Counted from the first letter of the stretch, positions 29,329-38,174 are shown. The stretch: 49,532 bases of DNA from Alphaproteobacteria bacterium (GCA_020852655.1 JADZAI010000003.1:1-49532); one strand, 5' to 3'. The notes: generated by a model not told the origin, from the letters alone. Numbers and translations: made by a program.

Positions 29329-29871
29329 TCAGGACAGACGCGGCGAAAGCGGCATCATCCGGCGCAACGTCTCGTCGCCGCGGACGAAGTGATGATACAG
29401 CGCGGCGGCGACATGAGCGCCGATCAGGAACAGCAGGGCAAACCCCACGAGTTCATGGACCTCGAAGGCGAAATCGGCCCATCCGTCATCCGCGGGAGAT
29501 AACCGGGGAAGTCTGACCAGCCAGAAGAACCGGACGGTGCCGCCCTTGGCACCGGTATAGAACCATCCGCTGAGCGGCAAGGCGACCATGAGCAGATAGA
29601 AAGCGGCATGGGTGGCCCTTGAGAGCAGGTCCATCCATCGGGGCAGACCCTGAACCGGCCGAGGCACACCGAGCCGGCTGCGAAGGAAAAGCCGGCTCAC
29701 GGCGAGCAACACGACAAGCAGCCCGATCGACTGGTGAACCGTCAGCAGCAGCTTCCTGGTTGCCGCGGCGGATGTGAAATCTATCGCCCATCCGATCGCG
29801 AACAGAGCCAGCACCAGCCCTGCCGTCGTCCAGTGAAGGGCCCTGAGAGGGGCGGCGTAGGGAACGGTCAT
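29329..29871 (-). CDS. Cytochrome b561 family protein
   Basis: 180 aa. Four membrane helices carry the heme b histidines: RALHWTTAG (helix 1), TVHQSIGL (helix 2), and VHELVGFALLFLIGAHVAAALYHHFV (helix 4). This is the bacterial b561 (CybB-like) layout, a diheme membrane quinol or electron-transfer protein. The start overlaps the cytochrome c stop as ATGA. As the third gene of the cassette after a porin-like cytochrome and a soluble cytochrome c, it probably links the periplasmic carrier to the quinone pool; this is inferred. Confidence 0.93.
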   Translation of the reverse strand: MTVPYAAPLRALHWTTAGLVLALFAIGWAIDFTSAAATRKLLLTVHQSIGLLVVLLAVSRLFLRSRLGVPRPVQGLPRWMDLLSRATHAAFYLLMVALPLSGWFYTGAKGGTVRFFWLVRLPRLSPADDGWADFAFEVHELVGFALLFLIGAHVAAALYHHFVRGDETLRRMMPLSPRLS

Positions 29872-30248
29872 TTCCGTGTCGCCAGGAACGCGATGATGTC
29901 TTCCGCCTCGTCGGAATCCGCGACGCCGTCGAACTTCATCTTGGTACCGGGCATCGCAGCGCGCGGGTCCGGCAGGTAACCCCGCAGACGATCCTCGTCC
30001 CACACCCAGCCCGACTGGCGGTTGGCGTCGGAATACTCAAAACCCGGCACGGTCCCGGCCTTGCGCCCGACGATGCCGAACAGGCTCGGGCCCTTGCGGT
30101 TCACCATGTCCGCCGACGTCGAGTGGCAGTCCCCGCAATAGGTTGCGAAGTCTTCCTGCCCGGCCTCGGGATCGGCGGCTGCCGCCGGTCCCGTCGTCAA
30201 CACGGAGGCAGCCAGCGCGCCGAGCAGCGCGATCAGAATGCGGTCCAC
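29868..30248 (-). CDS. Class I cytochrome c, periplasmic
   Basis: 126 aa. The signal peptide ends at GPAAAADP. One heme site CGDCH follows QEDFATYC, with GPSLFGIVGRKAG and the axial-Met motif MPGTKMKF, as in c550-like class I cytochromes. It would carry single electrons in the periplasm. Its first 16 bp overlap the porin-like cytochrome gene and its end overlaps cytochrome b561, giving three tightly coupled genes. Confidence 0.95.
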   Translation of the reverse strand: MDRILIALLGALAASVLTTGPAAAADPEAGQEDFATYCGDCHSTSADMVNRKGPSLFGIVGRKAGTVPGFEYSDANRQSGWVWDEDRLRGYLPDPRAAMPGTKMKFDGVADSDEAEDIIAFLATRK

Positions 30249-31576
30249 AGGTATCCCAGAAATGCGTCGTTGTCGGAGGCGTCCCGACCGAAGCCGTCAT
30301 AGTCGGAGCTTGCGCCGTTGAAGGTGAAGTCGTGCGTGTAGCGAATCCCGAGCTTCAGGTTTGCATAGGGGGCGCCCCAACTGCCTTCCTTGCCGAACGG
30401 TGTCCACGCGCCTTCGAGGCTGAGCGACGTTGTATTGGGTTTGCCGTTGCGGCTGCCTTCGACCGGGTCGGGAACGTAGAGGATCGTGTCGCGTCCGCCC
30501 CACACCGTGCTGAGGCCGAGGATGCCCTCATAGGTCTGGTCGTAGACATAGGTCGCGTCGAGGGTCAGCGACTGGAGATTGGACTTCCGGTCTCCCGCCG
30601 CGTCGATCAGATAGCTGCCTTTCAGGTCGCGCCATTCATAGGTGTAGGCGCCCTGGATCGTCGCGATGTGCTTGCGGCTGCCGAGCCACTGATATCCCGC
30701 GTCGATGACGAGATCGGTATAGTGGTCGGACGGCAGCGACGAATCGCGATCGGGGTAGAGGGAGGCGTCCAGGATGGCCATGCCGACATGGGCGTTCTGC
30801 TTGCCCCAGTCCTTCTGATAGGCAAAGCGGCCGTAGAAGGCGGCGCCGTTCAGCTTGGCCGACTCGTCGGGCGCGACGCCGATCGCATCCAGGAAGCTGT
30901 CGCCCGGCGTCGCGTAGGCGCCGGCCTCGACATAGAATTTGTTGTCGATCATCGCATAGGCGGTTGCGCCGACCACCTGGATTTCCAGCCCGCCGTCAAT
31001 CAGCGGCGCGGCGGCGCCGCCGATCGCGAACTCGGAGTCGTTGTAGGGGTAGCGCCAGGCCCCGAAGGTGTTCCAGGGGTCCTGGACGCCGGGATTGTTG
31101 TTGATGCTGACGCCGACGACGGCATCCATGCCGTCGAGCACCGTGTCGAACGCCGCACGGAGGTCGACATTGTCCAGGCCCCAGACATGGCCCGGTCCTT
31201 CATAGGTCAACTGGGCGAACGAGCCGACCGGTCCGGCGATCTTGCCCGCCAGGAAGAGGCTCGCCTCGTCCATGCGGAAATTGTCGTTTGCGTCGCCTTC
31301 CGAAACGGGATTGTCCGCCCTGGTGCTCAGATACGATACGACCGCCATGGCCGACACCGGCGGTGTCCAGCTGCCGGTCGATTCCGCATAGGCGTGCAGC
31401 TTGAAGGCCTGGCCATGCGGCGTGAGCTGAGGCCCGAACGCACTGACATGGCAGGCCGCGCAGGTGTCGCCGGTCTGACGCGAATAGCTCGGGAGCGCGC
31501 TTGCGGTGGGGACCAGCCAGACAGCAACCAAAGCGGCAGCAGGCGCCATCGGCCATCGCCCGTATCCATGCCTCAT
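30233..31576 (-). CDS. Cyc2-like fused monoheme cytochrome-porin (outer membrane)
   Basis: 447 aa from MRHGYGR, preceded by GAGG. The signal peptide ends near TASA. The mature N-terminus is LPSYSRQTGDTCAACH (heme site Cys39-Cys42-His43) then FGPQLTPHGQAFKL. The combination RQTG..C..CH...LTP.G..FKL matches the heme domain of Cyc2-type iron-oxidising cytochrome-porins. The remaining 380 residues alternate hydrophobic and polar positions with many aromatic ends and finish in a C-terminal Phe (GYLWTAF), the signature of an outer-membrane beta-barrel. The heme would sit inside or below the barrel. The true electron partner is not known, and some family members are not proven iron oxidases. Confidence 0.85.
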   Translation of the reverse strand: MRHGYGRWPMAPAAALVAVWLVPTASALPSYSRQTGDTCAACHVSAFGPQLTPHGQAFKLHAYAESTGSWTPPVSAMAVVSYLSTRADNPVSEGDANDNFRMDEASLFLAGKIAGPVGSFAQLTYEGPGHVWGLDNVDLRAAFDTVLDGMDAVVGVSINNNPGVQDPWNTFGAWRYPYNDSEFAIGGAAAPLIDGGLEIQVVGATAYAMIDNKFYVEAGAYATPGDSFLDAIGVAPDESAKLNGAAFYGRFAYQKDWGKQNAHVGMAILDASLYPDRDSSLPSDHYTDLVIDAGYQWLGSRKHIATIQGAYTYEWRDLKGSYLIDAAGDRKSNLQSLTLDATYVYDQTYEGILGLSTVWGGRDTILYVPDPVEGSRNGKPNTTSLSLEGAWTPFGKEGSWGAPYANLKLGIRYTHDFTFNGASSDYDGFGRDASDNDAFLGYLWTAF

Positions 31577-31718
31577 GAAAACAACCTCGTCCCCTGCTCG
31601 CGTCGGCCCAGACGCATGCAAGAAAAGGCTGAGGGCGGCCAGTTAAAAGCGGGACAATGGCTGGCCAACAGGCCGGTAGGTCAAATGCAGATATGTGAGA
31701 TACTGGAAGAAAGTAACG

Positions 31719-31736
31719 GCATGAATTTCGTCATGC
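31719..31736. promoter_or_regulatory. Perfect inverted repeat upstream of the cytochrome-porin gene
   Basis: GCATGA-ATTTCG-TCATGC has perfect 6-bp arms around a 6-base AT-rich centre, about 145 bases before the cytochrome-porin start and in the gap after rsm22. A minus-strand TTGACC (31684-31679) lies between it and the gene and may be a -35 box. It is a candidate regulator site for the cassette. Confidence 0.4.
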
Positions 31737-31769
31737 TGCGGTCATGTTGTGGCGGAGATCTGCGCAGGG

Positions 31770-32738
31770 TCACGATTCCTGGATCGTGTCGCCCCACCGG
31801 GCACGACGTGCGGCACGATACGACGCGCCGTTGCGGCGGCTGAGGCTCCGCGTCTCGATCGTGCCGTCGGGCTTGCAGAGTTTCAGGCTCAGATGGCCAT
31901 GGCCGTGGCTGACAGGCGCCACGATGCGCGGCGATGGCGCTGCGGCGTCTATCCGGGTGGCCGCCAGTGCGATGTAGCGCTCGTCCTCCCAGCCGACATC
32001 GGCGCGTTTCGCGATCCGGTGCGAGCGGCTGCGCGAAACCCGCTGGCTGAAATGACACCAGTCGGGGCGCGAGAGAGGACAAGCTAGTGCGTGCGGGCAG
32101 GGTGCAACAATGTGGGCCCCGCTTCCGATCAACCGCTCGCGGACTGCAAGGACGCGATCGTATCCAGCCGGGGTTCCCGGCTCCACGACGACCAGCATGC
32201 CCAGCGTCAAGGTCCACAGGCGGTCGATCAGCGCCGGCATGTCCCGTGCCGGCAGTTCGTTGACCACATAGGCTGCCGTGACGAGATCGGCCGGTGCGAT
32301 CTTCGGGAGGCCGCCTGTAACTTCCGCCGCATGCCACGTCACCGCCAGACCGGACTCGCCCAGCGCGGCGCCGGCGGCGCGCATGGCGGCGCTGGCTTCC
32401 AGGAGGTCGGCCTCCCGGAGCGTGGGCCACAGATCGGCAGCCGCCCACAGCGCCGTGCCCGGGCCTGCACCGACATCCAGCAGGCGCCGCGGCGTGAAGG
32501 CCGGCACGCGTTCCGCGGCCATGCCGAGTGCCGCTCGTGTTGCTGCGTAAGTCGCCGGCATGCGGCTCGCCAGATACGCCAGCGCGGCCGTGGAGTCGGC
32601 GACGTGGGGCCGGTCCGGACGGCCGTCCCCGTCACGGTAGCCGCGCGACAGCCGCGTCGAAGCGTCGGCCAGCTTGTCCGCCGGGGTGCCTGCGAGGGCA
32701 CGGTCGATCGCTTGGCGCAGGGCAGATGGCAGTTCCAT
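31770..32738 (-). CDS. Rsm22-family small-subunit ribosome methyltransferase-like protein
   Basis: 322 aa from the ATG overlapping the cyclophilin stop (TGATG). The N-terminal half holds a SAM-binding fold (RRLLDVGAGPGTALWAAADL). The C-terminal half holds the Rsm22 signature, three cysteines in CPHALACPLSRPDWCHFSQRV, then RSHRIAKRADVGWEDERYIALAATR. Relatives include mitochondrial Rsm22/METTL17, which bind the small ribosomal subunit; the cysteines are iron-sulfur ligands in METTL17. Bacterial members probably act in ribosome assembly. Methylation activity is uncertain. Confidence 0.88.
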   Translation of the reverse strand: MELPSALRQAIDRALAGTPADKLADASTRLSRGYRDGDGRPDRPHVADSTAALAYLASRMPATYAATRAALGMAAERVPAFTPRRLLDVGAGPGTALWAAADLWPTLREADLLEASAAMRAAGAALGESGLAVTWHAAEVTGGLPKIAPADLVTAAYVVNELPARDMPALIDRLWTLTLGMLVVVEPGTPAGYDRVLAVRERLIGSGAHIVAPCPHALACPLSRPDWCHFSQRVSRSRSHRIAKRADVGWEDERYIALAATRIDAAAPSPRIVAPVSHGHGHLSLKLCKPDGTIETRSLSRRNGASYRAARRARWGDTIQES

Positions 32739-33577
32739 CAACCGCCTGCGGCGTCAGGCCACTTTATCTCGACGCCGATCTTGAGATCGCAGATGGAGAA
32801 GTCGGCGCGCTTCTGGCCCCGAATAGCGCCTGCGAAGGAAAGGAAGTCGGTTGCCGAAGGCCTCATCGCCTCCACGGCCGGACGTTCGTCCTCCGGCATG
32901 TCCGCAACGACACGCACGCGCGTCATGACGTCGGGCTGCGCGGGTGGTTCGCCCACATTCAGCTTGTAGAGCACGTCCACGCCTTCGATGGTCATGCCCC
33001 AGGCGGTATAGAGGCGGTCCAGCCGCCGCGCGGCGCCACGCATGAAGAAGATCTCGCTGTTGGCGCTGTCCAAGGCCTCGCCCCGGCCCATGCCGGCAAC
33101 CCCCGGGCAATAGGCGCCCCACATTTCTGTCGTCCCCTCGGCGCGGCGCTGATCCTCCAGAGCGGAGACGGTCTCGACCGGCAGCGTGCCCAGGAATCCT
33201 GCCGTCCCATCGGAACGGGTCACGACCGCAACATAGCCCGCGTCGGGCTTCACCCTGGCCGTGAATTCGGGTTTGAGGTTGGGATAGGACGAGGCGCCGC
33301 CGTCCTTGTTGTCGGGGTTGCCGGTCTGCGCGACGAAGCCGTCGATCACGCGATGGAACTGGAGCCCGTCATAAACTCCGTCGCGTGCCAACTGGCGGAT
33401 GCGAGCCACCGCTTCGGGCGCGAGGTCGGGCCGCATCTCGATCAGGAGGCGGCCCTTCGTGGTTTCGATGAGCAGCAAATTCTCCGGCGCAACTTTCCGC
33501 CAGTCGGGATTTTCGGCGCTGCATGCGTTGGTGAGCAACAGGCAGGCGGCAATGGCGACGCGCGACAGGATCTGCAT
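32738..33577 (-). CDS. Cyclophilin-type peptidyl-prolyl isomerase, exported lipoprotein-like
   Basis: 279 aa from MQILSRV. A signal sequence ends in LLLTNAC, a loose lipobox, suggesting a periplasmic or membrane-anchored form. The cyclophilin domain starts LLIETTKGRLLIEMRPDLAPEAVARI and contains GLQFHRVIDGFVAQTGNP. The protein is longer than minimal bacterial cyclophilins because of extra segments around residues 130-190. It would isomerise Xaa-Pro bonds during folding of exported proteins. Its stop overlaps the rsm22 start. Confidence 0.9.
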   Translation of the reverse strand: MQILSRVAIAACLLLTNACSAENPDWRKVAPENLLLIETTKGRLLIEMRPDLAPEAVARIRQLARDGVYDGLQFHRVIDGFVAQTGNPDNKDGGASSYPNLKPEFTARVKPDAGYVAVVTRSDGTAGFLGTLPVETVSALEDQRRAEGTTEMWGAYCPGVAGMGRGEALDSANSEIFFMRGAARRLDRLYTAWGMTIEGVDVLYKLNVGEPPAQPDVMTRVRVVADMPEDERPAVEAMRPSATDFLSFAGAIRGQKRADFSICDLKIGVEIKWPDAAGG

Positions 33578-33631
33578 AGAGCGTTGATAGCACGGACGCG
33601 CCGCCGCCAAGAGGCCGGAAATCGTCTGGCG

Positions 33632-34237
33632 CTAAAGCGGGCGGCGCGATTTGAAGGCGGCCGCCAGCGTGCCTTCGTCCAGATAGCCGAGTTCGCCGCC
33701 GATCGGCACGCCGTGGCCGAGCCGCGTGACCTGCGCGCCCGAACGCGAAAGCTGTTCGGTCAGGTAGTGCGCGGTCGCCTGGCCCTCGACGGTCGCCGAG
33801 AGGGCGAGGACGATCTCGAGCCCGGTCTTGCCCTCGATGCGATCCAGCAGGGCGGGGATGTTGAGCGCATCCGGCCCGCGCCCGTCGAGCGCCGACAGCG
33901 TGCCGCCGAGCACGTGATAGCGGCCGCGATAGACGCCCGAGCGCTCCAGCGCCCAGATGTCGCCGACATCCTCGACGACACAGAGCAGGCTGTCGTCGCG
34001 CCGCGGATCGACACAGAGGCCGCAGGGGTCGGTCGTGTCGATATGGCCGCAGACGTGACAGACCTTGATCGCCTCGGCCGCTTCGCGCAGGGCAACGGTC
34101 AGCGGGTCGAGCAGCGTCTCGCGCTTCTTGATCAGCGCCAGCGCGGCCCGCCGGGCCGAACGCGGCCCAAGCCCCGGCAGCTTGCCGAGCGCCTGGACCA
34201 GACGTTCGATCTCGGGACCGGAAAGAGCGACTTTCAA
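33632..34237 (-). CDS. recR: Recombination protein RecR
   Basis: 201 aa. Helix-hairpin-helix [17 protein letters not shown], zinc finger [16 protein letters not shown] and a Toprim segment [15 protein letters not shown] are in the expected order. RecR works with RecO and RecF to load RecA at gaps. It lies seven bases after ybaB, in the conserved dnaX-ybaB-recR run. Confidence 0.97.
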   Translation of the reverse strand: MKVALSGPEIERLVQALGKLPGLGPRSARRAALALIKKRETLLDPLTVALREAAEAIKVCHVCGHIDTTDPCGLCVDPRRDDSLLCVVEDVGDIWALERSGVYRGRYHVLGGTLSALDGRGPDALNIPALLDRIEGKTGLEIVLALSATVEGQATAHYLTEQLSRSGAQVTRLGHGVPIGGELGYLDEGTLAAAFKSRRPL

Positions 34238-34244
34238 GTCGGGC

Positions 34245-34565
34245 TCAGAACGGCAGCTTGAAGCCCGGCGGCAGGTTCAGCCCGGACGTCATCTTCTGCA
34301 TCTCGGCGCCCATCGTCTGGTCGAGCTTCGCCTTCGCATCGCTATGCGCCGCCGCGATGAGGTCTTCCAGAATCTCCACGTCCGCCGGCACCAGCAGGGA
34401 CGGGTCGATCTTGATGCGCTTGAGCGCACCCTTGCCGGCAAGCGTCACGCGCACAAGGCCGGCGCCGCTGACGCCCTCGGCCTCCAGGCCTTCGACCTTG
34501 GCCTGCGCATCGGCGAGCTTCGCCTGCATCATCTGCGCCTGCTTCAGCAATTCCTGCATGCTCAT
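34245..34565 (-). CDS. YbaB/EbfC family nucleoid-associated protein
   Basis: 106 aa from [26 protein letters not shown], the usual helical start, followed by [21 protein letters not shown] and a C-terminal Met-rich helix ending PPGFKLPF. Members are small dimeric DNA-binding proteins. The start overlaps the dnaX stop as ATGA. Confidence 0.96.
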   Translation of the reverse strand: MSMQELLKQAQMMQAKLADAQAKVEGLEAEGVSGAGLVRVTLAGKGALKRIKIDPSLLVPADVEILEDLIAAAHSDAKAKLDQTMGAEMQKMTSGLNLPPGFKLPF

Positions 34566-36304
34566 TCGTCGGATCCTTCTTCGATGTCGGGCGCGTCCAC
34601 GATCTCGGGGTCGATGACCTCGACGATCTTCGCGCCGGGGAATGTCTCGAGCGCCGCCTTCACGAGCGGGTGCGCTGCGACTTCGGCGAAGACCTGGGCC
34701 TTCGCATCCTCGCGCGTCTTTTGGATTGGTTCGGCGCCGCCGGCCTGGCGCACCTCGATCTTCCAGAACCCGTCCGTCCAGCGCTTCAGGTTCTGCTGGA
34801 GGCCCGTGACGATCTCCTGCTGCGGCGCGTTCGGCTCGAAGGCGAGCGCGATATGGCCTTGCGCGAAGCTGATGAGGCGGACGCTGCGTTCGATCTTGCT
34901 CTTGAGGATGAGGTGGTCCTCGTCCTCGAGCTTCTTCAGAAGCGCCTCGAACGACGGAACGGCGGCAGCGGCCGGCTGGTCCGCCGGTTGGGCACGCGGC
35001 TCGGCCCGCACGGCGGTCGCGCGGGCCTCGGCGCGCGGCGCAGGGCCGGACGGCGCACGGCCGGCTGCGCCCGCCGGTGGGGCGGCGGCCGGCCCTCGCG
35101 ATTCGGCGTCGGCGACGAGGCGGTCTAGCGGCGGCAGGTCGGCGGCAAAGCAGAGGCGCGCGATCGCCATCTCCGCAGCCTGAATCGCAAGCGGCGCATC
35201 GCGCGTCTCGACGAGCGACTTCAGCAGCAGCGTCCAGGTCCGCGTCAGCGTCTGCATCGAGAGGCGCTGTGCCATGGCGAGGCCCTGGTCGCGTTCGGCC
35301 GGCGAGGCGCTCGCGTCCTTCGATGCGTCCGGCACGATCTTCAGCCGCGTCAGCCAATGCGTCAGCTCCAGCATGTCCTGGAGCACGGCGATCGGATCGG
35401 CGCCGGAATCATATTGCGAGCGCAGTTCGCCGATCGCGCCCGCGACGTCGCCCTTCATCGTGAGGTCGTAGAGGTCGAGCACCCGCGCCCGGTCGGCGAG
35501 GCCGAGCATCGCGCGCACGCTTTCGGCCGTCGGGGCCGCGCCGTCCTCAGCCAGTGCCAAGGCCTGGTCCAGGATCGACAGCGCATCGCGCACCGAACCT
35601 TCCGCGGCGCGCGCAACGATCGCGAGCGCCTCGTCCGGCACGTCGAAGCCTTCCTCGGACGCGACCGACCTGATGTGCGCGATCAGCGTTTCGGCCGGGA
35701 TGCGACGGAGGTCGAAGCGCTGGCAGCGCGACAGCACCGTCACCGGCACCTTGCGGATTTCGGTGGTCGCGAAGATGAACTTCACATGCGGGGGTGGCTC
35801 TTCGAGCGTCTTCAACAACCCGTTGAAGGCGTTCTTCGAGAGCATGTGGACTTCGTCGATGATGTAGACCTTGTAGCGCGCCTCGGCGGGCAAATAGCGC
35901 GTGCCGTCGATGATCTCGCGGATGTCGTCGATGCCGGTGCGGCTGGCGGCATCCATCTCGAAGACGTCGGGATGGCGCGACTCGGCGATGGCGATGCAGG
36001 TGTTGCAGACGCCACAGGGGGTGATGGTCGGCTCGGTGCGCTTGCAGTAAGGCCCGACGCAGTTCAACGCCCGCGCGACGATGCGCGCCGTCTTCGTCTT
36101 CCCGACGCCGCTCACGCCCGTCAGCATGAACGCGTGCGCGATGCGCCGGCTCAGGAAGGCGTTGCCCAGGGTGCGCACCATGGCGTCCTGGCCGATCAGG
36201 CTGTCGAAGGTCTGCGGGCGATATTTGCGGGCGAGGACGCGATAAGCGCCGCGATCATCTGCCGTCTGTGGCAGGTCCAGTCCGAGCGCCGGTTCGTCCG
36301 TCAT
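34562..36304 (-). CDS. dnaX: DNA polymerase III gamma/tau subunit
   Basis: 580 aa. Walker A GVSGVGKTKTA, the zinc module (CVGPYCKR...CGVCNTC), Walker B IIDEVHMLS and the arginine-finger region SRCQRFDLRR are present, then a clamp-loader collar domain. After an Ala/Pro-rich linker the C-terminal tau domain (FEALLKKLEDEDHLILKSKIERSV) binds the polymerase. It loads the sliding clamp and holds the replisome. Its 5' side is the SRP RNA gene, an arrangement shared by many bacteria. Confidence 0.97.
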   Translation of the reverse strand: MTDEPALGLDLPQTADDRGAYRVLARKYRPQTFDSLIGQDAMVRTLGNAFLSRRIAHAFMLTGVSGVGKTKTARIVARALNCVGPYCKRTEPTITPCGVCNTCIAIAESRHPDVFEMDAASRTGIDDIREIIDGTRYLPAEARYKVYIIDEVHMLSKNAFNGLLKTLEEPPPHVKFIFATTEIRKVPVTVLSRCQRFDLRRIPAETLIAHIRSVASEEGFDVPDEALAIVARAAEGSVRDALSILDQALALAEDGAAPTAESVRAMLGLADRARVLDLYDLTMKGDVAGAIGELRSQYDSGADPIAVLQDMLELTHWLTRLKIVPDASKDASASPAERDQGLAMAQRLSMQTLTRTWTLLLKSLVETRDAPLAIQAAEMAIARLCFAADLPPLDRLVADAESRGPAAAPPAGAAGRAPSGPAPRAEARATAVRAEPRAQPADQPAAAAVPSFEALLKKLEDEDHLILKSKIERSVRLISFAQGHIALAFEPNAPQQEIVTGLQQNLKRWTDGFWKIEVRQAGGAEPIQKTREDAKAQVFAEVAAHPLVKAALETFPGAKIVEVIDPEIVDAPDIEEGSDE

Positions 36305-36343
36305 GCGAGGCGGCCCGCGCCCTTTGAAGCTGGAGGAGTGGGC

Positions 36344-36435
36344 GGGAGGCTGACATGACCCGAGAAGAACTCGTTACGGCTGCTTCCTTCCGGACCTGAC
36401 CGGGTTGGCGAGGAACTCGTCCGCGCCAACCTCCC
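36344..36435 (-). ncRNA. ffs: Signal recognition particle RNA (4.5S)
   Basis: The minus strand contains the nearly invariant apical loop GGTCAGGTCCGGAAGGAAGC flanked by pairing arms: GGGAGGTT at the 5' end pairs with the CCTCCC at the 3' end, and GACGAGTTCCTC pairs with the downstream GAGTTCTTCTCG region. The length, about 92 nt, fits the small bacterial 4.5S type. It forms the targeting particle with Ffh. The 5' end is placed by the promoter just upstream. Confidence 0.95.
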
Positions 36436-36441
36436 AGTCCG

Positions 36442-36472
36442 AGTATATCAGAAGCGCCGCCCCATTGCGCAA
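36442..36472 (-). promoter_or_regulatory. Promoter of the SRP RNA gene
   Basis: On the minus strand TTGCGC (-35) and TATACT (-10) are 19 bases apart, or 17 if GATATA is used. The -10 ends six bases before the 5' G of the SRP RNA, which fits a start at that position. Confidence 0.6.
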
Positions 36473-36512
36473 CCCCGGAACTTGGGGCGGTATGGGGCCA
36501 ACGAGGAAACGC

Positions 36513-37448
36513 ATGGCCTTCACTTTCGAGAATCCCAATATTTTCGCGAATTACCCACTCGACAGGGCTTCGCACTTGCGAACCGACGCGATCGGGCTCG
36601 ACCGCATGGCGGGCGACGCCAATGCCTTCGTCATCCCGTTCTGGAAGCTGAAGCCGCTGGCTTTGCGCGGTCCGCACGGCAAGGAAGCGGGTTTCCTGGC
36701 GCCGGGCCTCGCCGAGGCGCAGCAGACGCCGGGCTCGCCGCGCATCTTCCTGGGGCTCGACAAGAAGCAGCGGCCCTATTTCGCCATCGACATCTCGGCG
36801 GCGGGCGATCCTGAGAACAAGGGCCCGCTGGCCGGCATGGGGGCCTTCGAGGATCTCCGCGTGCTGGCGATGCAGATCCCGGCCGACGACGTGGCGATTC
36901 TCGGCACCGCCCGCTCGCTGCTCGACTGGCACGAGAACCACATGTTCTGCGCCAAGTGCGGCCAGGGCACGGCGGCGCTCGACGGCGGCTTCCGGCGCGT
37001 CTGCGGCGACTGCAACACCGAGCACTTCCCGCGGGTCAATCCGGTGTCGATCATGCTCGCCACCTCGGGCGACAAATGCCTCGTCGGCCGCGGCAAGCAA
37101 TTTCCCCCCGGCATGTTCTCAGCCCTCGCCGGCTTCATCGAGCCGGGCGAGACGATCGAGGAGGCCGTGGCGCGCGAGCTCTATGAAGAAGCCGGCGTGA
37201 AGGTGAAGTCGGTCACCTACTATTCCTGCCAGCCTTGGCCCTGGCCCTCGCAATTGATGATGGGCTGCTTCGCCGAGGCCGAGAGCGAGGACATCAAGGT
37301 CGACGAGAACGAGCTCGCCGAAGCGCGCTGGGTCGACCGCGCGACGATGAAGGCGGTCATCGCCGGCAAGGGGCCGGAGGGCTTCTGGATTCCGCCGAAG
37401 CTCGCCATCGCGCATATGCTGATCAAGGCGTGGACGGAGCAGGGGTGA
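36513..37448 (+). CDS. nudC: NAD(+) diphosphatase NudC
   Basis: 311 aa from MAFTFENPNIF. The zinc ribbon CAKCGQG...CGDCN is followed by FPRVNPVSIML, a canonical Nudix box GFIEPGETIEEAVARELYEEAG, and the NudC-specific SQPWPWPSQLM motif. The enzyme hydrolyses NADH/NAD to NMN and AMP and removes NAD caps from RNA. The ATG follows CGAGGAAA. The DUF4145 gene begins directly after its stop codon. Confidence 0.96.
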   Translation: MAFTFENPNIFANYPLDRASHLRTDAIGLDRMAGDANAFVIPFWKLKPLALRGPHGKEAGFLAPGLAEAQQTPGSPRIFLGLDKKQRPYFAIDISAAGDPENKGPLAGMGAFEDLRVLAMQIPADDVAILGTARSLLDWHENHMFCAKCGQGTAALDGGFRRVCGDCNTEHFPRVNPVSIMLATSGDKCLVGRGKQFPPGMFSALAGFIEPGETIEEAVARELYEEAGVKVKSVTYYSCQPWPWPSQLMMGCFAEAESEDIKVDENELAEARWVDRATMKAVIAGKGPEGFWIPPKLAIAHMLIKAWTEQG

Positions 37449-38171
37449 ATGGCGGAACATGAGGCTTCCTTCGTCCGCACACTTTGCGGCAACTGCTCAG
37501 GAGAACGAAACTGCGACGTTAAAGGTAGTCACGCTCGGACTGACGATGCTGAGGGAATGTGGTTCAGCTCGCGCTGGGAAATTCTGGAGTGCCGCGGCTG
37601 CAACTATGTGTTCGTTCGTTTAGTTGAGACGAATTCGGAGAACTCGACACCTCAATATGTCGAGGAACTCGGAGAGCATGCTCTCGTTCCCGACGAGAAC
37701 ATATCATTCTGGCCAGCAATACGAACTCGAATGCCTCCAGACTGGCTTCCTGAACTTAGTTCCGGCACCGACGATGCAACCGAAGAACTCGAGAGCGCCA
37801 TGAAGGAGCTTTATGGTGCGTTGAACGCAGACCTGAGTATGCTGTCCGCGATAGGCGTGCGTACGTGCTTTGATGCGGCGGCTGCGGCGTTGAAGATTGA
37901 CGCCAATCTGCCTTTTGCCGGAAAGCTCAAGGCGCTGGTAGAGCAAAACAGCATAAGCGCAACGGATCAAGGGCGACTCGCCACCTTGATTGATGGCGGT
38001 AGCGCATCAGCGCATCGCGGCTGGATTCCTTCGCCGACAGACCTCACGACCATGGTGGCGCTGCTTGAGGACTTCGTGTTCGACAGCATTGTGAAACCAA
38101 TCCGCAAAGCCCGGCTGGACAGCGACGCGAAAAGACTTTCGACTAAGGTGCCAAAGCGGAAAAGAACTTAG
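37449..38171 (+). CDS. DUF4145 domain-containing protein
   Basis: 240 aa. The N-terminal CGNCSGERNC...ILECRGCNYVFV region is zinc-ribbon-like. The C-terminal helical domain (LSMLSAIGVRTCFDAAAAALKI ... ASAHRGWIPSPTDL) matches the DUF4145 pattern, with the conserved HRG. The gene is visibly AT-richer, with less biased codons than its neighbours, suggesting recent acquisition. It starts immediately after the nudC stop and has its own weak start context. DUF4145 proteins are often found alone or near restriction-modification genes. Function unknown. Confidence 0.82.
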   Translation: MAEHEASFVRTLCGNCSGERNCDVKGSHARTDDAEGMWFSSRWEILECRGCNYVFVRLVETNSENSTPQYVEELGEHALVPDENISFWPAIRTRMPPDWLPELSSGTDDATEELESAMKELYGALNADLSMLSAIGVRTCFDAAAAALKIDANLPFAGKLKALVEQNSISATDQGRLATLIDGGSASAHRGWIPSPTDLTTMVALLEDFVFDSIVKPIRKARLDSDAKRLSTKVPKRKRT

Positions 38172-38174
38172 CGC

